DNA from: Halomonas sp.
Lineage (GTDB): Bacteria; Pseudomonadota; Gammaproteobacteria; Pseudomonadales; Halomonadaceae
DNA length: 64,000 nt
Direction: 5' to 3'
NCBI RefSeq assembly: GCF_030457605.1
Contig: NZ_JAKDUR010000005.1
Coordinates: 25,661 to 89,660 of the forward strand
In this document: piece by piece, positions 21,955 through 33,092 of the stretch
Layout: every line of letters begins with the position of its first letter
How positions within the stretch are numbered: position 1 is the stretch's first letter
Notes under the pieces: model-generated
What the model was told of the DNA's origin: nothing
The model's input: the letters and a program-made list of their open reading frames with translations, nothing else
Database searches by the model: none
Program-made: the position numbers and the translations under genes

Positions 21955-22647
21955 TTATACCAGCGCGGCGTGATCAATCGTCAGACCTGGCCCCATGGTG
22001 GTGGACAGCGTCATCTTCTTGAAGTAGATACCCTTGGACGTGCTCGGTTTGAGACGCTTCAGGTCAGCGACCAGCGCTTCGAGGTTACCCTTGATGGCAG
22101 TGGCGTCAAAATCAGCCTTGCCAAGCGTCGTGTGAATAATGCCGTTCTTGTCGGTACGGAAACGTACCTGACCGGCCTTGGCGTTCTTGACCGCTGTGGC
22201 CACGTCCGGAGTAACCGTGCCGACCTTGGGGTTTGGCATCAGGCCGCGCGGACCCAGAATCTGACCCAGCTGGCCGACAACGCGCATGGCGTCGGGAGAG
22301 GCAACAACGACGTCAAAGTCGAGGTTGCCTTTCTTCACTTCCGCCGCCAGATCGTCCATACCGACGATGTCGGCACCGGCATCTTTAGCCGCCTGCTCGT
22401 TGGCACCCTGGGTAAAGACGGCGACACGCACGTCCTTGCCGGTACCATTGGGCATCACGGTGGCACCGCGCACGACCTGGTCGGATTTACGCGGATCAAC
22501 GCCCAGGTTAACGGCGACATCCACGGACTCCTTGAAATTGACGGTAGACAGCTCAGACAGCAGAGCTACCGCTTCATCAATGGAGTAGGTCTTGTTGGAA
22601 TCGACTTTTGCGCGAATTTGCTGCGCACGCTTGGTTAGCTTCGCCAT
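21955..22647 (-). CDS. rplA: 50S ribosomal protein L1
   Basis: [21 protein letters not shown]. Confidence 0.98.
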   Translation of the reverse strand: MAKLTKRAQQIRAKVDSNKTYSIDEAVALLSELSTVNFKESVDVAVNLGVDPRKSDQVVRGATVMPNGTGKDVRVAVFTQGANEQAAKDAGADIVGMDDLAAEVKKGNLDFDVVVASPDAMRVVGQLGQILGPRGLMPNPKVGTVTPDVATAVKNAKAGQVRFRTDKNGIIHTTLGKADFDATAIKGNLEALVADLKRLKPSTSKGIYFKKMTLSTTMGPGLTIDHAALV

Positions 22648-22649
22648 GA

Positions 22650-23081
22650 TTACAGACCCTCCACGTTAAGACCCATGCTACGGGCGCTACCAGCAATGGT
22701 ACGCACCGCGGCGTCGAGATCGGCAGCCGTCAAGTCAGGCTCCTTGGTCTGGGCAATCTCTTCGAGCTGTTCGCGGGTCACGCTTCCGACCTTGGTCTTG
22801 TTCGGCTCGCCCGAACCCGACTTGATGCCTGCGGCTTTTTTCAGCAGCACGGCAGCCGGCGGCGTTTTGGTAACAAACGTGAAGCTACGGTCAGAATAGA
22901 CGGTAATCACTACAGGCGTCGGCAGGCCGGGCTCAATGTCTTGAGTCTCGGCGTTGAACGCCTTGCAGAATTCCATGATATTCACGCCGTGCTGACCCAG
23001 CGCGGGGCCCACGGGCGGACTCGGGTTGGCTTTACCTGCAGCAACCTGCAGCTTGATATAAGCCTGTACTTTCTTGGCCAT
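22650..23081 (-). CDS. rplK: 50S ribosomal protein L11
   Basis: [30 protein letters not shown]. Confidence 0.98.
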   Translation of the reverse strand: MAKKVQAYIKLQVAAGKANPSPPVGPALGQHGVNIMEFCKAFNAETQDIEPGLPTPVVITVYSDRSFTFVTKTPPAAVLLKKAAGIKSGSGEPNKTKVGSVTREQLEEIAQTKEPDLTAADLDAAVRTIAGSARSMGLNVEGL

Positions 23082-23127
23082 TTTCTACTCCAGATGGGTA
23101 ATAACGCCTTGCGGCTTCCCGGTGACA

Positions 23128-23153
23128 GTAAACCGCCCTCAAGGGCGGTTTAC
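23128..23153 (-). other. Perfect hairpin between nusG and rplK
   Basis: gtaaaccgccc-tcaa-gggcggtttac, 11-bp arms; no T-run. Confidence 0.6.
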
Positions 23154-23197
23154 ACGTTTAATCTGTTCAGCCGTGCCTGAGCTGATGAGCTTTTCGC

Positions 23198-23731
23198 CTA
23201 CTCTTTTTCGACCTGGGCGAACTCAAGCTCAACCGGCGTAGCACGCCCAAAGATCAGCACACTGACCTGCAGACGGCTCTTCTCGTAGTTGACTTCCTCG
23301 ACCACGCCGTTGAAGTCGGCGAAGGGGCCGTCGGTGACGCGCACGGACTGGCCCGGCTCGAACATGGTTTTCGGCCGCGGCTTGTCGGTGCCATCCTTCA
23401 CCCGGCGCAGGATGGACTCTGCTTCGCGGGTGGTGATAGGCGCGGGCTTGTCCTTGGTGCCGCCGATAAACCCCATGACCCGGGGCGTTTCGTTGACCAG
23501 ATGCCAGGTATCGTCGGCCATTTCCATCTCGACCAGCACATAGCCGGGATAGAACTTGCGCTCGCTTTTACGGCGCTTGCCGTCACGCATCTCAACGACT
23601 TCTTCGGTCGGCACAAGAATCTCGCCAAAGCGGTCCTCAACGCCATAAAGCTTCACACGCTCGGTCAGCGAACGCATGACATGCTTTTCAAAACCGGAAT
23701 ATGCGTGAACGACGTACCAACGCTTGGACAT
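23198..23731 (-). CDS. nusG: Transcription termination/antitermination factor NusG
   Basis: [22 protein letters not shown]. Confidence 0.98.
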   Translation of the reverse strand: MSKRWYVVHAYSGFEKHVMRSLTERVKLYGVEDRFGEILVPTEEVVEMRDGKRRKSERKFYPGYVLVEMEMADDTWHLVNETPRVMGFIGGTKDKPAPITTREAESILRRVKDGTDKPRPKTMFEPGQSVRVTDGPFADFNGVVEEVNYEKSRLQVSVLIFGRATPVELEFAQVEKE

Positions 23732-23739
23732 GAAAACTC

Positions 23740-24123
23740 CTAACCGATCACGCCGGACATCGCCCAGCCGAGAAGCGTATCAATTAACCACAGCAAAAGG
23801 CCAACCACCATGACGGCGACCAGCACAATTGCGGTTGTTTGCACGGTCTCTGCCCGCGTGGGCCAGACAACGCGCTGAATTTCTTTCCTGGACTCACGAG
23901 CCAGGGTGACCAGACTGCGCCCCCTGGTCGTGGTAAACGCAACCGCAGCGGCGAGCAGGCAAAAAACCACAACGCCCAGCACACGGTACAAAAGGCCAAC
24001 ACCGGAAAACCAGGTGTTACCTACCACTGCAACTGCCAACAACGCGACTACCGCCACCCACTTGAGCCCGTCATGGCGCGTTTGTTGCACCTCGGCGCCA
24101 TGTTTTACAGAATTAGGCTTCAT
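23740..24123 (-). CDS. secE: Preprotein translocase subunit SecE
   Basis: C-terminal [25 protein letters not shown]; adjacent to nusG. Confidence 0.95.
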   Translation of the reverse strand: MKPNSVKHGAEVQQTRHDGLKWVAVVALLAVAVVGNTWFSGVGLLYRVLGVVVFCLLAAAVAFTTTRGRSLVTLARESRKEIQRVVWPTRAETVQTTAIVLVAVMVVGLLLWLIDTLLGWAMSGVIG

Positions 24124-24195
24124 AAAAACGAGACTCCTCGGGAGTGCGGCAAACGATAAAGGAAATCTGGAAAGGCACGCCAACTTGGGGAAAGC

Positions 24196-24271
<76 letters not shown>

Positions 24272-24386
24272 GTATCGTTGCTGTTACGAAGTCGTTGCGA
24301 CCCCGAGTAACAGCGGTCGTCATACTAGCGGATAAACTTCCGCCTGACAACCCCTCTTCCCCACCGGCACAACACATACCGGCAGA

Positions 24387-24415
24387 GACAAAAAAAGCGA
24401 GCCAGGCTCGCCTTC
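24387..24415 (-). terminator. Terminator-like hairpin plus T-run downstream of tRNA-Thr
   Basis: Minus strand GGCGAGCCTGGCTCGCTTTTTTT. Confidence 0.65.
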
Positions 24416-24424
24416 CTTGCAATG

Positions 24425-24499
24425 TGGAGCTCATGGACGGAATTGAACCGTCGACCTCACCCTTACCAAGGGTGTGCTCTACCCCTGAGCTACATGAGC
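24425..24499 (-). tRNA. tRNA-Thr (GGT)
   Basis: GCTCATGTAGCTCAGGGGTAGAGCACACCCTTGGTAAGGGTGAGGTCGACGGTTCAATTCCGTCCATGAGCTCCA. Confidence 0.96.
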
Positions 24500-24525
24500 G
24501 CAATTCTTGTAGCCGAGCGCAAAAC

Positions 24526-24599
<74 letters not shown>

Positions 24600-24647
24600 A
24601 CGACTTACACTGCCCGCCTGACAACTTATGGCTGTCAATCCAAAATC

Positions 24648-24731
<84 letters not shown>

Positions 24732-24881
24732 AACGTTGGCGGCGAATTATACCACCCTCCAAAGCAATGTCAACCGGCTGCTACTAAAAAACGCAATAAA
24801 ACGCGATTAAAAACAATACCATCAACATCCAGCCAACGCGTCGCGCTCGCTGCTTTCCGCCTTGGAACGCGCTGCATTCTG

Positions 24882-25721
24882 TCAAAGCAACATGGAGAAT
24901 GCAAGGCCTGCGCGGATTTTTTCCAGCGCCAGCGTGCCAGGCACGCCAGGCGCCCCGGCCATCTTCCCGGCGCGCTCGGCCATGGTCAGCGGAAAGCAGG
25001 CCTCAAGCCCGCCGTAGACCATATCCGGCCAGACGGCATGGGGCACATGCATTCCCCGGGAAACCACTCGGGCATCGCCGCCGGTCAATAACAGCGGCAA
25101 GGCCACGCCGTGCTGGTCGCACACCTCACTATACATACGATGCACCGCGCTGGTGGCAGCCATATAAATGCCATGATTGACCGCATCCACGGTAGAGCGC
25201 CCTGGTGTGAGCAGCGTATCCGCTTCGCCCTCGGGGTCAATGGAGACGTTGCGCGTCCCCAGCTTGAGGCTCTCTTTCATCAGCCGCAATCCGGGGACAA
25301 TATAGCCCCCAATGTGAGCGCCGCCGGGCAGCACAAAGTCCACGGTAATCGCGCTCCCGCAGTCTACCGCGCAGCAGCCGCCGGCCAGTTGATACCCGGC
25401 CAGAGCTCCCAGCCAGCGATCCACGCCCAGCCGCCACGGCTCACCGTAGCCGTTGGTTACGCCAAGCGCCTCCCGGGTAGAGCGTGCCACGTAAACCCGG
25501 GACACATCGCGGCGCAAAAGCTCCACGGTCTCCTCCAGCACTGCGCGGCGCGCCACGCTTGAGATGCGCACCGCCTCGACGACGTCCAGGTCGGGAATGT
25601 CCGCCCCCGGACGCCACTCTTCCCGGGTCCAGACGGCCCCGCGGGAGCGGATTTCGCTACTTTCGGTGTCTTTCAGCCGCCATTTCGACAGCGTATTACC
25701 GATATCCAGGTCAAGAATCAT
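24882..25721 (-). CDS. coaX: Type III pantothenate kinase
   Basis: MILDLDIGNTLSKWRL; AVDCGSAITVDFV; overlaps birA stop. Confidence 0.93.
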   Translation of the reverse strand: MILDLDIGNTLSKWRLKDTESSEIRSRGAVWTREEWRPGADIPDLDVVEAVRISSVARRAVLEETVELLRRDVSRVYVARSTREALGVTNGYGEPWRLGVDRWLGALAGYQLAGGCCAVDCGSAITVDFVLPGGAHIGGYIVPGLRLMKESLKLGTRNVSIDPEGEADTLLTPGRSTVDAVNHGIYMAATSAVHRMYSEVCDQHGVALPLLLTGGDARVVSRGMHVPHAVWPDMVYGGLEACFPLTMAERAGKMAGAPGVPGTLALEKIRAGLAFSMLL

Positions 25722-26701
25722 GGCCGCCTGCGCACGCTGATTTCACCGCCGGCCAGCCGCCGGTCGTGGCCGTCTTCACGCACCCAGAGATTACCACCGG
25801 CATCTGCCTCACCGGCCACCGCAGTACTGCGCGCATTACCCACCAACACGTCTACTGCCTGACCCGCGTAAGCATGGCGCTGATTCCATGCTGCCTGCCA
25901 GGCACCAAAACCGTGGGTTTCGAAAGTCGCCAGCATGCCCAAAAGCCCGGCCACCACGTCGGCAGCGAGCACGTTGCGGTCAATGTCGGGGCAAGCATCG
26001 GCAAGCATGGCGACCGGCTGGCCGATTTCCTCGCGCATGGCCATGGGCAGCGACAGGTTCATGCCCATGCCCATGACCACGTCACACGGCCCCGCCGCAT
26101 CGCCGGTCACTTCCACCAGAATGCCGGCCAGCTTGGCAAGCGCTCCATCCGGCGTTGCCAGTAGAATATCGTTGGGCCACTTCAGCTGCGGCCGGGCGCC
26201 GTGATGCTCAAGTACCTGAGACACCACCACGCCCACCGCCAGGCTCAGTCCCTCAAGCGTGGCAACACCGCTGTCAAAGCGCCAACCAACCGAAAGCATC
26301 AGGCTTTGCCCCCAGGGCGTCACCCATGTGCGACCACGCCGCCCGCGCCCGGCGGTTTGCAGCTCGACAAAGCACACCTCGCCATGGCCGGCCCCCTGCC
26401 CGAAACGCTGGCGGATATATTCATTGCTCGACGGCAGCGTGTCTTCCACAAACAGCCGAGTAAGCCGACGCCGCGCCTCAGCGGGAAGGTGTGCCACAAT
26501 GCGCGCACCGTCCAGCGGCGTCAGCGGTTGTACCAGGCGATAGCCACGCCCCTTGACGGCCGCCAGCTCCACACCCATTGCTTCCAGCTTTTTCAGCTGT
26601 TTCCATACTGCCGCCCGGGAGATGCCCAGCGCCTGGCCCAGCTGCTCGCCGGAATGCACCCCGCCGTCGCTTAACAAACGCATCAGGTTGCCGATGGTCA
26701 T
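25718..26701 (-). CDS. birA: Biotin-[acetyl-CoA-carboxylase] ligase / biotin operon repressor
   Basis: N-terminal HTH plus GRGRRGRTWVTPWGQSLMLS and KWPNDILL. Confidence 0.95.
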   Translation of the reverse strand: MTIGNLMRLLSDGGVHSGEQLGQALGISRAAVWKQLKKLEAMGVELAAVKGRGYRLVQPLTPLDGARIVAHLPAEARRRLTRLFVEDTLPSSNEYIRQRFGQGAGHGEVCFVELQTAGRGRRGRTWVTPWGQSLMLSVGWRFDSGVATLEGLSLAVGVVVSQVLEHHGARPQLKWPNDILLATPDGALAKLAGILVEVTGDAAGPCDVVMGMGMNLSLPMAMREEIGQPVAMLADACPDIDRNVLAADVVAGLLGMLATFETHGFGAWQAAWNQRHAYAGQAVDVLVGNARSTAVAGEADAGGNLWVREDGHDRRLAGGEISVRRRP

Positions 26702-26911
26702 GTGCCTGCCCCACCTGGGAAAACGGCTATCTTACCGGATGCGTTGCAGCGGCGAAAAGCATCTTGCCCCCGACCTAAGTCGTGCCACCCTGAGCGCAAC
26801 CCACCAGCACCGCCTGCGGGTCATATGCCTCACCGTTTAAACACAGTGCTAGCCGCGACGCGCTTCCTCCCCCTATAATGCTGCCCTATTTTTTTCAAGC
26901 AGGATCGCTTC

Positions 26912-28738
26912 GTGATCGAGAATCTTCGCAACATCGCCATCATCGCCCACGTCGACCACGGTAAAACCACCCTGGTGGACAAACTCCTGAGTCAGTCCGG
27001 CACGCTTGACCGCAAGGCCGAAGGCCAGGAGCGGGTCATGGACTCCAACGACCAGGAAAAAGAGCGCGGCATTACCATCCTGGCCAAAAACACTGCCATT
27101 CAGTGGCAAAGCGACGCCGGCACCGACTACCACATCAACATTGTGGACACCCCCGGACACGCGGATTTTGGCGGCGAAGTAGAGCGTGTTCTCTCGATGG
27201 TCGATTCGGTACTGCTGCTGGTGGATGCCGTTGACGGCCCCATGCCGCAAACCCGTTTTGTGACCCAGAAAGCCTTTGATAAGGGCCTCAAGCCCATTGT
27301 GGTGGTCAACAAGATCGACCGCCCCGGCGCGCGCCCGGACTGGGTTATCGACCAGATCTTTGACCTGTTCGACAACCTCGGCGCCAGTGACGAACAGCTC
27401 GACTTCCCGATCATCTACTGCTCGGCGCTCAACGGCATTGCCGGCCCGGAGCCCGAGGAGCTGGCCGACGACATGTCGCCCATGTTCCATTCCATCGTGG
27501 ATATTGTCGAGCCGCCCAAGGTGGAAGTTGACGGCCCCTTCCAGATGCAGATCTCGGCGCTCGACTACAACAGCTACGTCGGCGTTATCGGCCTTGGCCG
27601 CGTCACACGCGGCAGCGTCAAGCCCAACCAGCAGGTCACCGTGATCAGCAAGGAAGGCAAGGAGCGTAAAGGCAAGGTGGCTCAGGTCATGACCCACATG
27701 GGGCTGGATCGGGTGCAAACCGACGAGGCCACCGCCGGCGATATTATCTGCATTACCGGCATCGAGAACCTGGCCATTTCCGACACGCTGTGTGACCCCG
27801 CCGCCGCCGAAGCGCTGCCGCCGCTATCGGTCGACGAGCCTACCGTGTCGATGACGTTCCAGGTCAACGATTCGCCGTTTGCCGGCAAGGAAGGCAAGTT
27901 CGTCACCAGCCGCAACATCAAGGATCGCCTCGAACAGGAGCTGATCCACAACGTGGCGCTGCGGGTGGAAGACGGCGAGACTCCGGAGAAATTCATCGTT
28001 TCCGGACGCGGCGAGCTGCACCTGTCGGTACTCATCGAGTCCATGCGCCGTGAAGGCTTCGAGCTGGCCGTGGGCCGCCCCGAAGTCATCATTCGCGAGA
28101 TTGACGGCGAACAGCAGGAGCCCTACGAAGAAGTCATCATCGACTGCGAAGAGCAGCACCAGGGTTCCATCATGGAGGAGCTCGGCTACCGCAAGGGCGA
28201 GATGACCAACATGAACCCTGACGGCAAGGGGCGCGTACGTCTGGACTTTTTGATCCCCGCGCGCGGGCTGATCGGTTTCCGTGGCCAGTTCATGACGCTG
28301 ACCTCGGGCACCGGCATCCTCACCAGCCGCTTTGACCATTACGGCGCACTCAAGCCCGATGCCGGCACCGAACGCCGCAACGGCGTACTGGTGTCCATGG
28401 CCACCGGCAAGGCCGTGGCCTATGCGCTGTTCACCCTGCAGGACCGCGGCAAGATGCTCGCCGAGCACGGCACCGAGGTTTACGAGGGCATGCTCATCGG
28501 CATCAACAACCGCGCTGACGACATGGCCGTCAACCCGACCAAGGCCAAGAAAGTCGACAACATGCGCGCCTCGGGCACCGATGAAAACCTCGTGCTGACG
28601 CCGCCGGTTCGCTTTACCCTTGAACAAGCCATCGAGTTCCTTGACGACGACGAGCTGGTAGAAGTCACACCCAGCAATATTCGTTTGCGCAAGAAGCACC
28701 TCACGGAAAACGAACGCAAGCGCGCCAGCAAGAAGTAA
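26912..28738 (+). CDS. typA: Ribosome-associated GTPase TypA/BipA
   Basis: [26 protein letters not shown]; 608 aa. Confidence 0.98.
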   Translation: MIENLRNIAIIAHVDHGKTTLVDKLLSQSGTLDRKAEGQERVMDSNDQEKERGITILAKNTAIQWQSDAGTDYHINIVDTPGHADFGGEVERVLSMVDSVLLLVDAVDGPMPQTRFVTQKAFDKGLKPIVVVNKIDRPGARPDWVIDQIFDLFDNLGASDEQLDFPIIYCSALNGIAGPEPEELADDMSPMFHSIVDIVEPPKVEVDGPFQMQISALDYNSYVGVIGLGRVTRGSVKPNQQVTVISKEGKERKGKVAQVMTHMGLDRVQTDEATAGDIICITGIENLAISDTLCDPAAAEALPPLSVDEPTVSMTFQVNDSPFAGKEGKFVTSRNIKDRLEQELIHNVALRVEDGETPEKFIVSGRGELHLSVLIESMRREGFELAVGRPEVIIREIDGEQQEPYEEVIIDCEEQHQGSIMEELGYRKGEMTNMNPDGKGRVRLDFLIPARGLIGFRGQFMTLTSGTGILTSRFDHYGALKPDAGTERRNGVLVSMATGKAVAYALFTLQDRGKMLAEHGTEVYEGMLIGINNRADDMAVNPTKAKKVDNMRASGTDENLVLTPPVRFTLEQAIEFLDDDELVEVTPSNIRLRKKHLTENERKRASKK

Positions 28739-28773
28739 GCACCAGCGGCTTATCTTCCGGCTCCTTGTGCTCC

Positions 28774-28800
28774 AACAGCCCGCCCTTGGCGGGCTGTTTT
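28774..28800 (+). terminator. Rho-independent terminator after typA
   Basis: aacagcccgcccttggcgggctgtttt. Confidence 0.85.
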
Positions 28801-28819
28801 CGTTTCTGCCCTTACCTGC

Positions 28820-29056
28820 TTACCGTTTTACATCGTCCTCCCGGCGGCGCGCCCGTTCGCGCTGGGCGCGCTTGCGCCGGTAAAGCCTTGCCACGGCAAC
28901 CCCCAGCGCGGCGGCCACCATCAGCCCAAGCGTGACACCCTGCCACGCCCGCGCGGCGTCACCCAGCACGGTTTCCAGCAGGATGATCACGATCAGCCCC
29001 GCCGCCTGAGAGCCGATCGCAAGCGCTCGCAAGGGGTCGTAGGTTGGCTGTGCCAT
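28820..29056 (-). CDS. Small hypothetical membrane protein
   Basis: MAQPTYDPLRALAIGSQAAGLIVIILLETVLGDAARAWQG...RRKRAQRERARRREDDVKR; two hydrophobic segments and a basic tail. Confidence 0.6.
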   Translation of the reverse strand: MAQPTYDPLRALAIGSQAAGLIVIILLETVLGDAARAWQGVTLGLMVAAALGVAVARLYRRKRAQRERARRREDDVKR

Positions 29057-29192
29057 AAAGCGCCTCCGGTTGGCTATCCCATGATAAAGTCGCCCATTGT
29101 ATCCGTTTACCACGCTTTACCGTATGCGCTCGACACGCACCGGCCGGGTAAAAACGCGAGCTGACTGAAGGATTCCACGGGGTCAAACCATC

Positions 29193-29999
29193 ATGAATGC
29201 CATTGCGCTGGGGCCGGTGCTGATTTCGCTGCCGCGCCTTTACGCCCTGATCTGCGCCCTTTTGCTGCTGGCCGGCGCACGCTATTTTTCCGACCTGTCA
29301 CCCACCGCGCGCAAGCGCTGGTTCAGCGGCGCAATCATCGCCTGGGTAGTGGCCGCACGACTGGGCCACGTCGCGCTTCACGCAGACAGCTACGCCACCG
29401 AACCGCTGGCCGCGCTCAAGCTCTGGCAGCCCGGCTATCACGGCACCATCGGGCTGATCGGCGCACTGGGCTACAGCGCCGTAACGCTGCGCCACCGGCT
29501 GGCGGCCCTCATGCGGGTTGCGGTATTGCTGTTCGCCACCTTCGGACTGTGGCTGGGGCTAACGGTATTCTCGCCGCTGGGCGGCAGCGATGCCCAACGC
29601 ACCCTGCCCGACATCACCCTGGACGACCTGGACGGCAACCCGGTGGCACTGGCCTCGCTGGCAGCAGGCGACGACACGCCGGTGATCGTCAACCTGTGGG
29701 CGACCTGGTGCCCACCGTGCCGGCGCGAAATGCCGCTGCTGGAAGAGTTCGGCCAGCGCGGCGATGTGCGCGTGGTGATCGTCAACCAGGGCGAGGACCT
29801 GCTGCCGGTGGTGCGCTATCTGGACAGTCAAGGCCTAAACTTTGACACCGCCCTGCGCGACCCGCAGCAGCGGCTGATGACCGCGTTTGAAACGCCCGGG
29901 CTACCCACCACTCTGCTGCTTGACGCCCGGGGCCAGGTACAGCAACGCCATGCCGGCGAGCTGACCCGGGCCACGCTGAATCGCTGGCTGGCCCACTGA
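29193..29999 (+). CDS. Membrane-anchored TlpA-family thiol-disulfide oxidoreductase with Lgt-like N-terminal domain
   Basis: WATWCPPCRREMPLLEEF redox motif; N-terminal ARLGHVALHADSY..PLAALKLWQPGYHGTIGLIGA resembles Lgt. Confidence 0.8.
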   Translation: MNAIALGPVLISLPRLYALICALLLLAGARYFSDLSPTARKRWFSGAIIAWVVAARLGHVALHADSYATEPLAALKLWQPGYHGTIGLIGALGYSAVTLRHRLAALMRVAVLLFATFGLWLGLTVFSPLGGSDAQRTLPDITLDDLDGNPVALASLAAGDDTPVIVNLWATWCPPCRREMPLLEEFGQRGDVRVVIVNQGEDLLPVVRYLDSQGLNFDTALRDPQQRLMTAFETPGLPTTLLLDARGQVQQRHAGELTRATLNRWLAH

Positions 30000-30149
30000 C
30001 ATTCCATGTTTCAGCCGGCCCGCCCGGCTAAACCTTTCGTCGCACCTTAATCCTCCCGCCGCTTTGCGTTAGAATCCCCCGCCCTGAATGCGCCGCCGGT
30101 TTTCCTGCCGGCGGCGCCCGTCCCGATTTACTGCATCCTCCGAGGCACC

Positions 30150-33092
30150 ATGAGCGACTTTTCTCCCGGCCAGCGCTGGATCAGCGACGGCGAAGCCGAA
30201 CTCGGGCTTGGCACCGTGCTTAACTGCGACGCCCGCAGCGTGACCATCCTGTTCAGCGCCAGCCAGGAAACCCGCACCTACAACACCCGCCAGGCACCGC
30301 TCACCCGGGTTGCCTTTGGCAGCGGCGACCGCGTTACCGCCGCCGACGGCTGGCAGATGATTGTCGACGACAGCCGGGAACACCAGGGGTTGATCATCTA
30401 CCTCGGCAAGAACGCCAACGGCGATGCCGGCGAACTCCCCGAAACCAAGCTCGCCGACACCATGCAGTTCGACCAGGCCCGAGACCGATTGCTGACCGGT
30501 CAGGTCGACCGTAACGACTGGTTTGACCTGCGCTTTCGCACCCTGCACCACTACCAGCGCACCGAAAAGCATCCGGCGCTGGGCTTTGCCGGGCCGCGCA
30601 TTGACCTGATTCCCCACCAGCTCTACATCGCCGACGAAGTCGCCCGCCGCCATGCGCCGCGCGTGCTGCTCGCCGACGAGGTCGGGCTGGGCAAAACCAT
30701 CGAGGCCGGGCTGATTCTGCATCGCCTGCTGCTTGCCGGTCGCGTGGAACGCGCGCTGATCACCGTGCCCGACAGCCTCACCCACCAATGGCTGGTCGAG
30801 CTGCTGCGCCGCTTTGCCCTGAGCGTGACCCTGCTTGACGAAGATCAGAGCCAGGCGTTGGGTGAAGGAAACCCCTTTGACAGCGGCCAGGTCATTCTGG
30901 CGAGCCAGGGCTGGCTGTTCGCCAACCCCAACCGCCAACAGCAGGCACTTGAGGCCCACTTTGACCTGCTGATCGTGGACGAGGCGCACCACCTTGACTG
31001 GAGTGAAGATGGCAGCGGCGCCGGCTACCAGTGCGTCGAAGCGCTGGCCGCCGAAATCGAAGGGCTGCTGCTGCTCACCGCCACGCCCGAGCAGATGGGC
31101 ATCGAAAGCCACTTTGCCCGCCTGCGGTTGCTCGATCCCGAGCGCTACCACGACATCGCCCGCTTCAAGGAGGAAGAGCGTCACTACGCCGACGTCGCCG
31201 CCGCCATCGAAGCCCTCGACGCCCTGCCCCAAAGCGCTGACGCGCGCGCCGCGATAGACGCGGTGATTGACGATCGCGACAGCCAGGCTCTGCTGGCGAC
31301 GCTAACCAATAGCGAAGCCGACGCTCATCAGCAGGACACCGCGCGCGACCAGCTGCGCGACGCTCTGCTTGACCGCCACGGCACCGGCCGGGTGATGTTT
31401 CGCAACAGCCGGCGCCACGTGGGCGGCTTTCCCCAGCGCCACCTGCACGTCGCGCCGCTTGCCTTGCCCTCGGCCTACCGCCGGGTGCTGCGCCGCCTGG
31501 AGCGCGACGAGGACTACCTCGATGAGCTGCTGATCGAAACCGGCATGGATCACCCGGACGTGCTGATCTACCCCGATGCCATGTACCGCGCGCTTGAAAA
31601 CGATCCACCCAACGCCGAGGACTGGTGGCACATCGACCCGCGCGTCAACTGGCTGCTGGAACGGCTGAGCGATGACGAAGCCGGTTTTGCCGGTGAAAAA
31701 GTGCTGATCATCGCCCACCATCGCGAAACCGCCGAAGGCCTGTCTGAAGGGCTGCGCACCCTGGGCGGCTACCACGCTCCGGTCTTCCACGAGGATCTGT
31801 CACTGATCGAACGTGACCGCGCTGCGGCGGCTTTCGCCGACGACGAAGACGGCTGCCAGGTGCTGGTATGCTCGGAAATCGGCTCCGAAGGCCGTAACTT
31901 TCAGTTCTGCCGCCACCTGGTGATGTTCGACATGCCCCAGCACCCCGACCAGCTGGAGCAGCGCATCGGCCGGCTGGACCGCATCGGCCAGCAGCACACC
32001 ATCGAAATCCACGTGCCCCAGTTCGAGCACAGCCCCGGCGAGCGACTGATGCGCTGGTACCACGAAGGCATGGGCGCCTTCAGCGCGCCCCACGGCGTAG
32101 GCAGCGACCTGTTCGATGCCTTTGGCGATGCGCTGGCCGACGCCCTGCTGGACAACGACGAACTCGACGAGATCATCGCGGAAACCCACGCGCTGTATAC
32201 GGCCAAACTCGCTGAACGCGATGCCGGACGCAACCGCCTGCTGGAGCTCAACGCCTGCCGCCCCGAGCGCGCCGAGCGCATGATCGCAGCTGTACGCGAG
32301 CTGGACGACGACCGCGCACTACTCCGCTACGTCGAGCGCGCGCTGGATATTTTCGGCGTCGACAGCAAGGACATCGGCGACGGGCTGATGCACCTGAAAC
32401 CCAGCCAGCAGATGCTCGACGGCCTGCCGGGGCTGGCCAAGGGCGAAGACGGTTTTACCGCGACTTACCATCGCGACAAGGCGCTGGCCCGGGACGACGT
32501 GCAGCGGCTTTCCTGGGAGCATCCGCTGCTACGCGAAATGATGGGCCGCATTGTGGACGGCACCATGGGCAATACAGCACTCGCGCTGTTCAGGCATCCG
32601 TCGATTCCCGGCGGCCGGCTGATGGCCGAGCTGGTGTTTCGCACCCATTGCCCGGCACCCACACGGCTACACCTGAACCGCTTTCTGCCACCCACCGCCG
32701 TACGCGTACTGCTGGATGAATCCGGCGCCAACCTGACCGACAGGATCTCCTTTACCGGGCTGGGGAAAAACCTGCAAAAGGTCAATAAATCGCTCTCGCG
32801 GGACCTGATCAAAAGCCGCCACGACCAGCTGCGCGGGCTGCTTGATCAGGGCGAAAGCGAAGCCGAACGCGAGCTTTCCAGCATTGTGGAAGCCGCCGAA
32901 ACGCGCATGCGTACTCAACTGGACGGCGAACTTGCCCGACTCAAGGCGCTTGCCGAACACAACCCGGCGGTGCGCAGCACCGAACTTGACGCCCTGGAAA
33001 ACGAGCGTACGGCACTCAGCGAAGCGATTGAGTCCACCCGCCTGCGTCTCGACGCCGTGCGGGTAGTCATCACCGTGGATACGGATAGCTAG
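30150..33092 (+). CDS. rapA: RNA polymerase-associated ATPase RapA (SWI2/SNF2)
   Basis: SDFSPGQRWISDGEAELGLG; LLADEVGLGKTIEAG; DEAHH. Confidence 0.97.
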   Translation: MSDFSPGQRWISDGEAELGLGTVLNCDARSVTILFSASQETRTYNTRQAPLTRVAFGSGDRVTAADGWQMIVDDSREHQGLIIYLGKNANGDAGELPETKLADTMQFDQARDRLLTGQVDRNDWFDLRFRTLHHYQRTEKHPALGFAGPRIDLIPHQLYIADEVARRHAPRVLLADEVGLGKTIEAGLILHRLLLAGRVERALITVPDSLTHQWLVELLRRFALSVTLLDEDQSQALGEGNPFDSGQVILASQGWLFANPNRQQQALEAHFDLLIVDEAHHLDWSEDGSGAGYQCVEALAAEIEGLLLLTATPEQMGIESHFARLRLLDPERYHDIARFKEEERHYADVAAAIEALDALPQSADARAAIDAVIDDRDSQALLATLTNSEADAHQQDTARDQLRDALLDRHGTGRVMFRNSRRHVGGFPQRHLHVAPLALPSAYRRVLRRLERDEDYLDELLIETGMDHPDVLIYPDAMYRALENDPPNAEDWWHIDPRVNWLLERLSDDEAGFAGEKVLIIAHHRETAEGLSEGLRTLGGYHAPVFHEDLSLIERDRAAAAFADDEDGCQVLVCSEIGSEGRNFQFCRHLVMFDMPQHPDQLEQRIGRLDRIGQQHTIEIHVPQFEHSPGERLMRWYHEGMGAFSAPHGVGSDLFDAFGDALADALLDNDELDEIIAETHALYTAKLAERDAGRNRLLELNACRPERAERMIAAVRELDDDRALLRYVERALDIFGVDSKDIGDGLMHLKPSQQMLDGLPGLAKGEDGFTATYHRDKALARDDVQRLSWEHPLLREMMGRIVDGTMGNTALALFRHPSIPGGRLMAELVFRTHCPAPTRLHLNRFLPPTAVRVLLDESGANLTDRISFTGLGKNLQKVNKSLSRDLIKSRHDQLRGLLDQGESEAERELSSIVEAAETRMRTQLDGELARLKALAEHNPAVRSTELDALENERTALSEAIESTRLRLDAVRVVITVDTDS

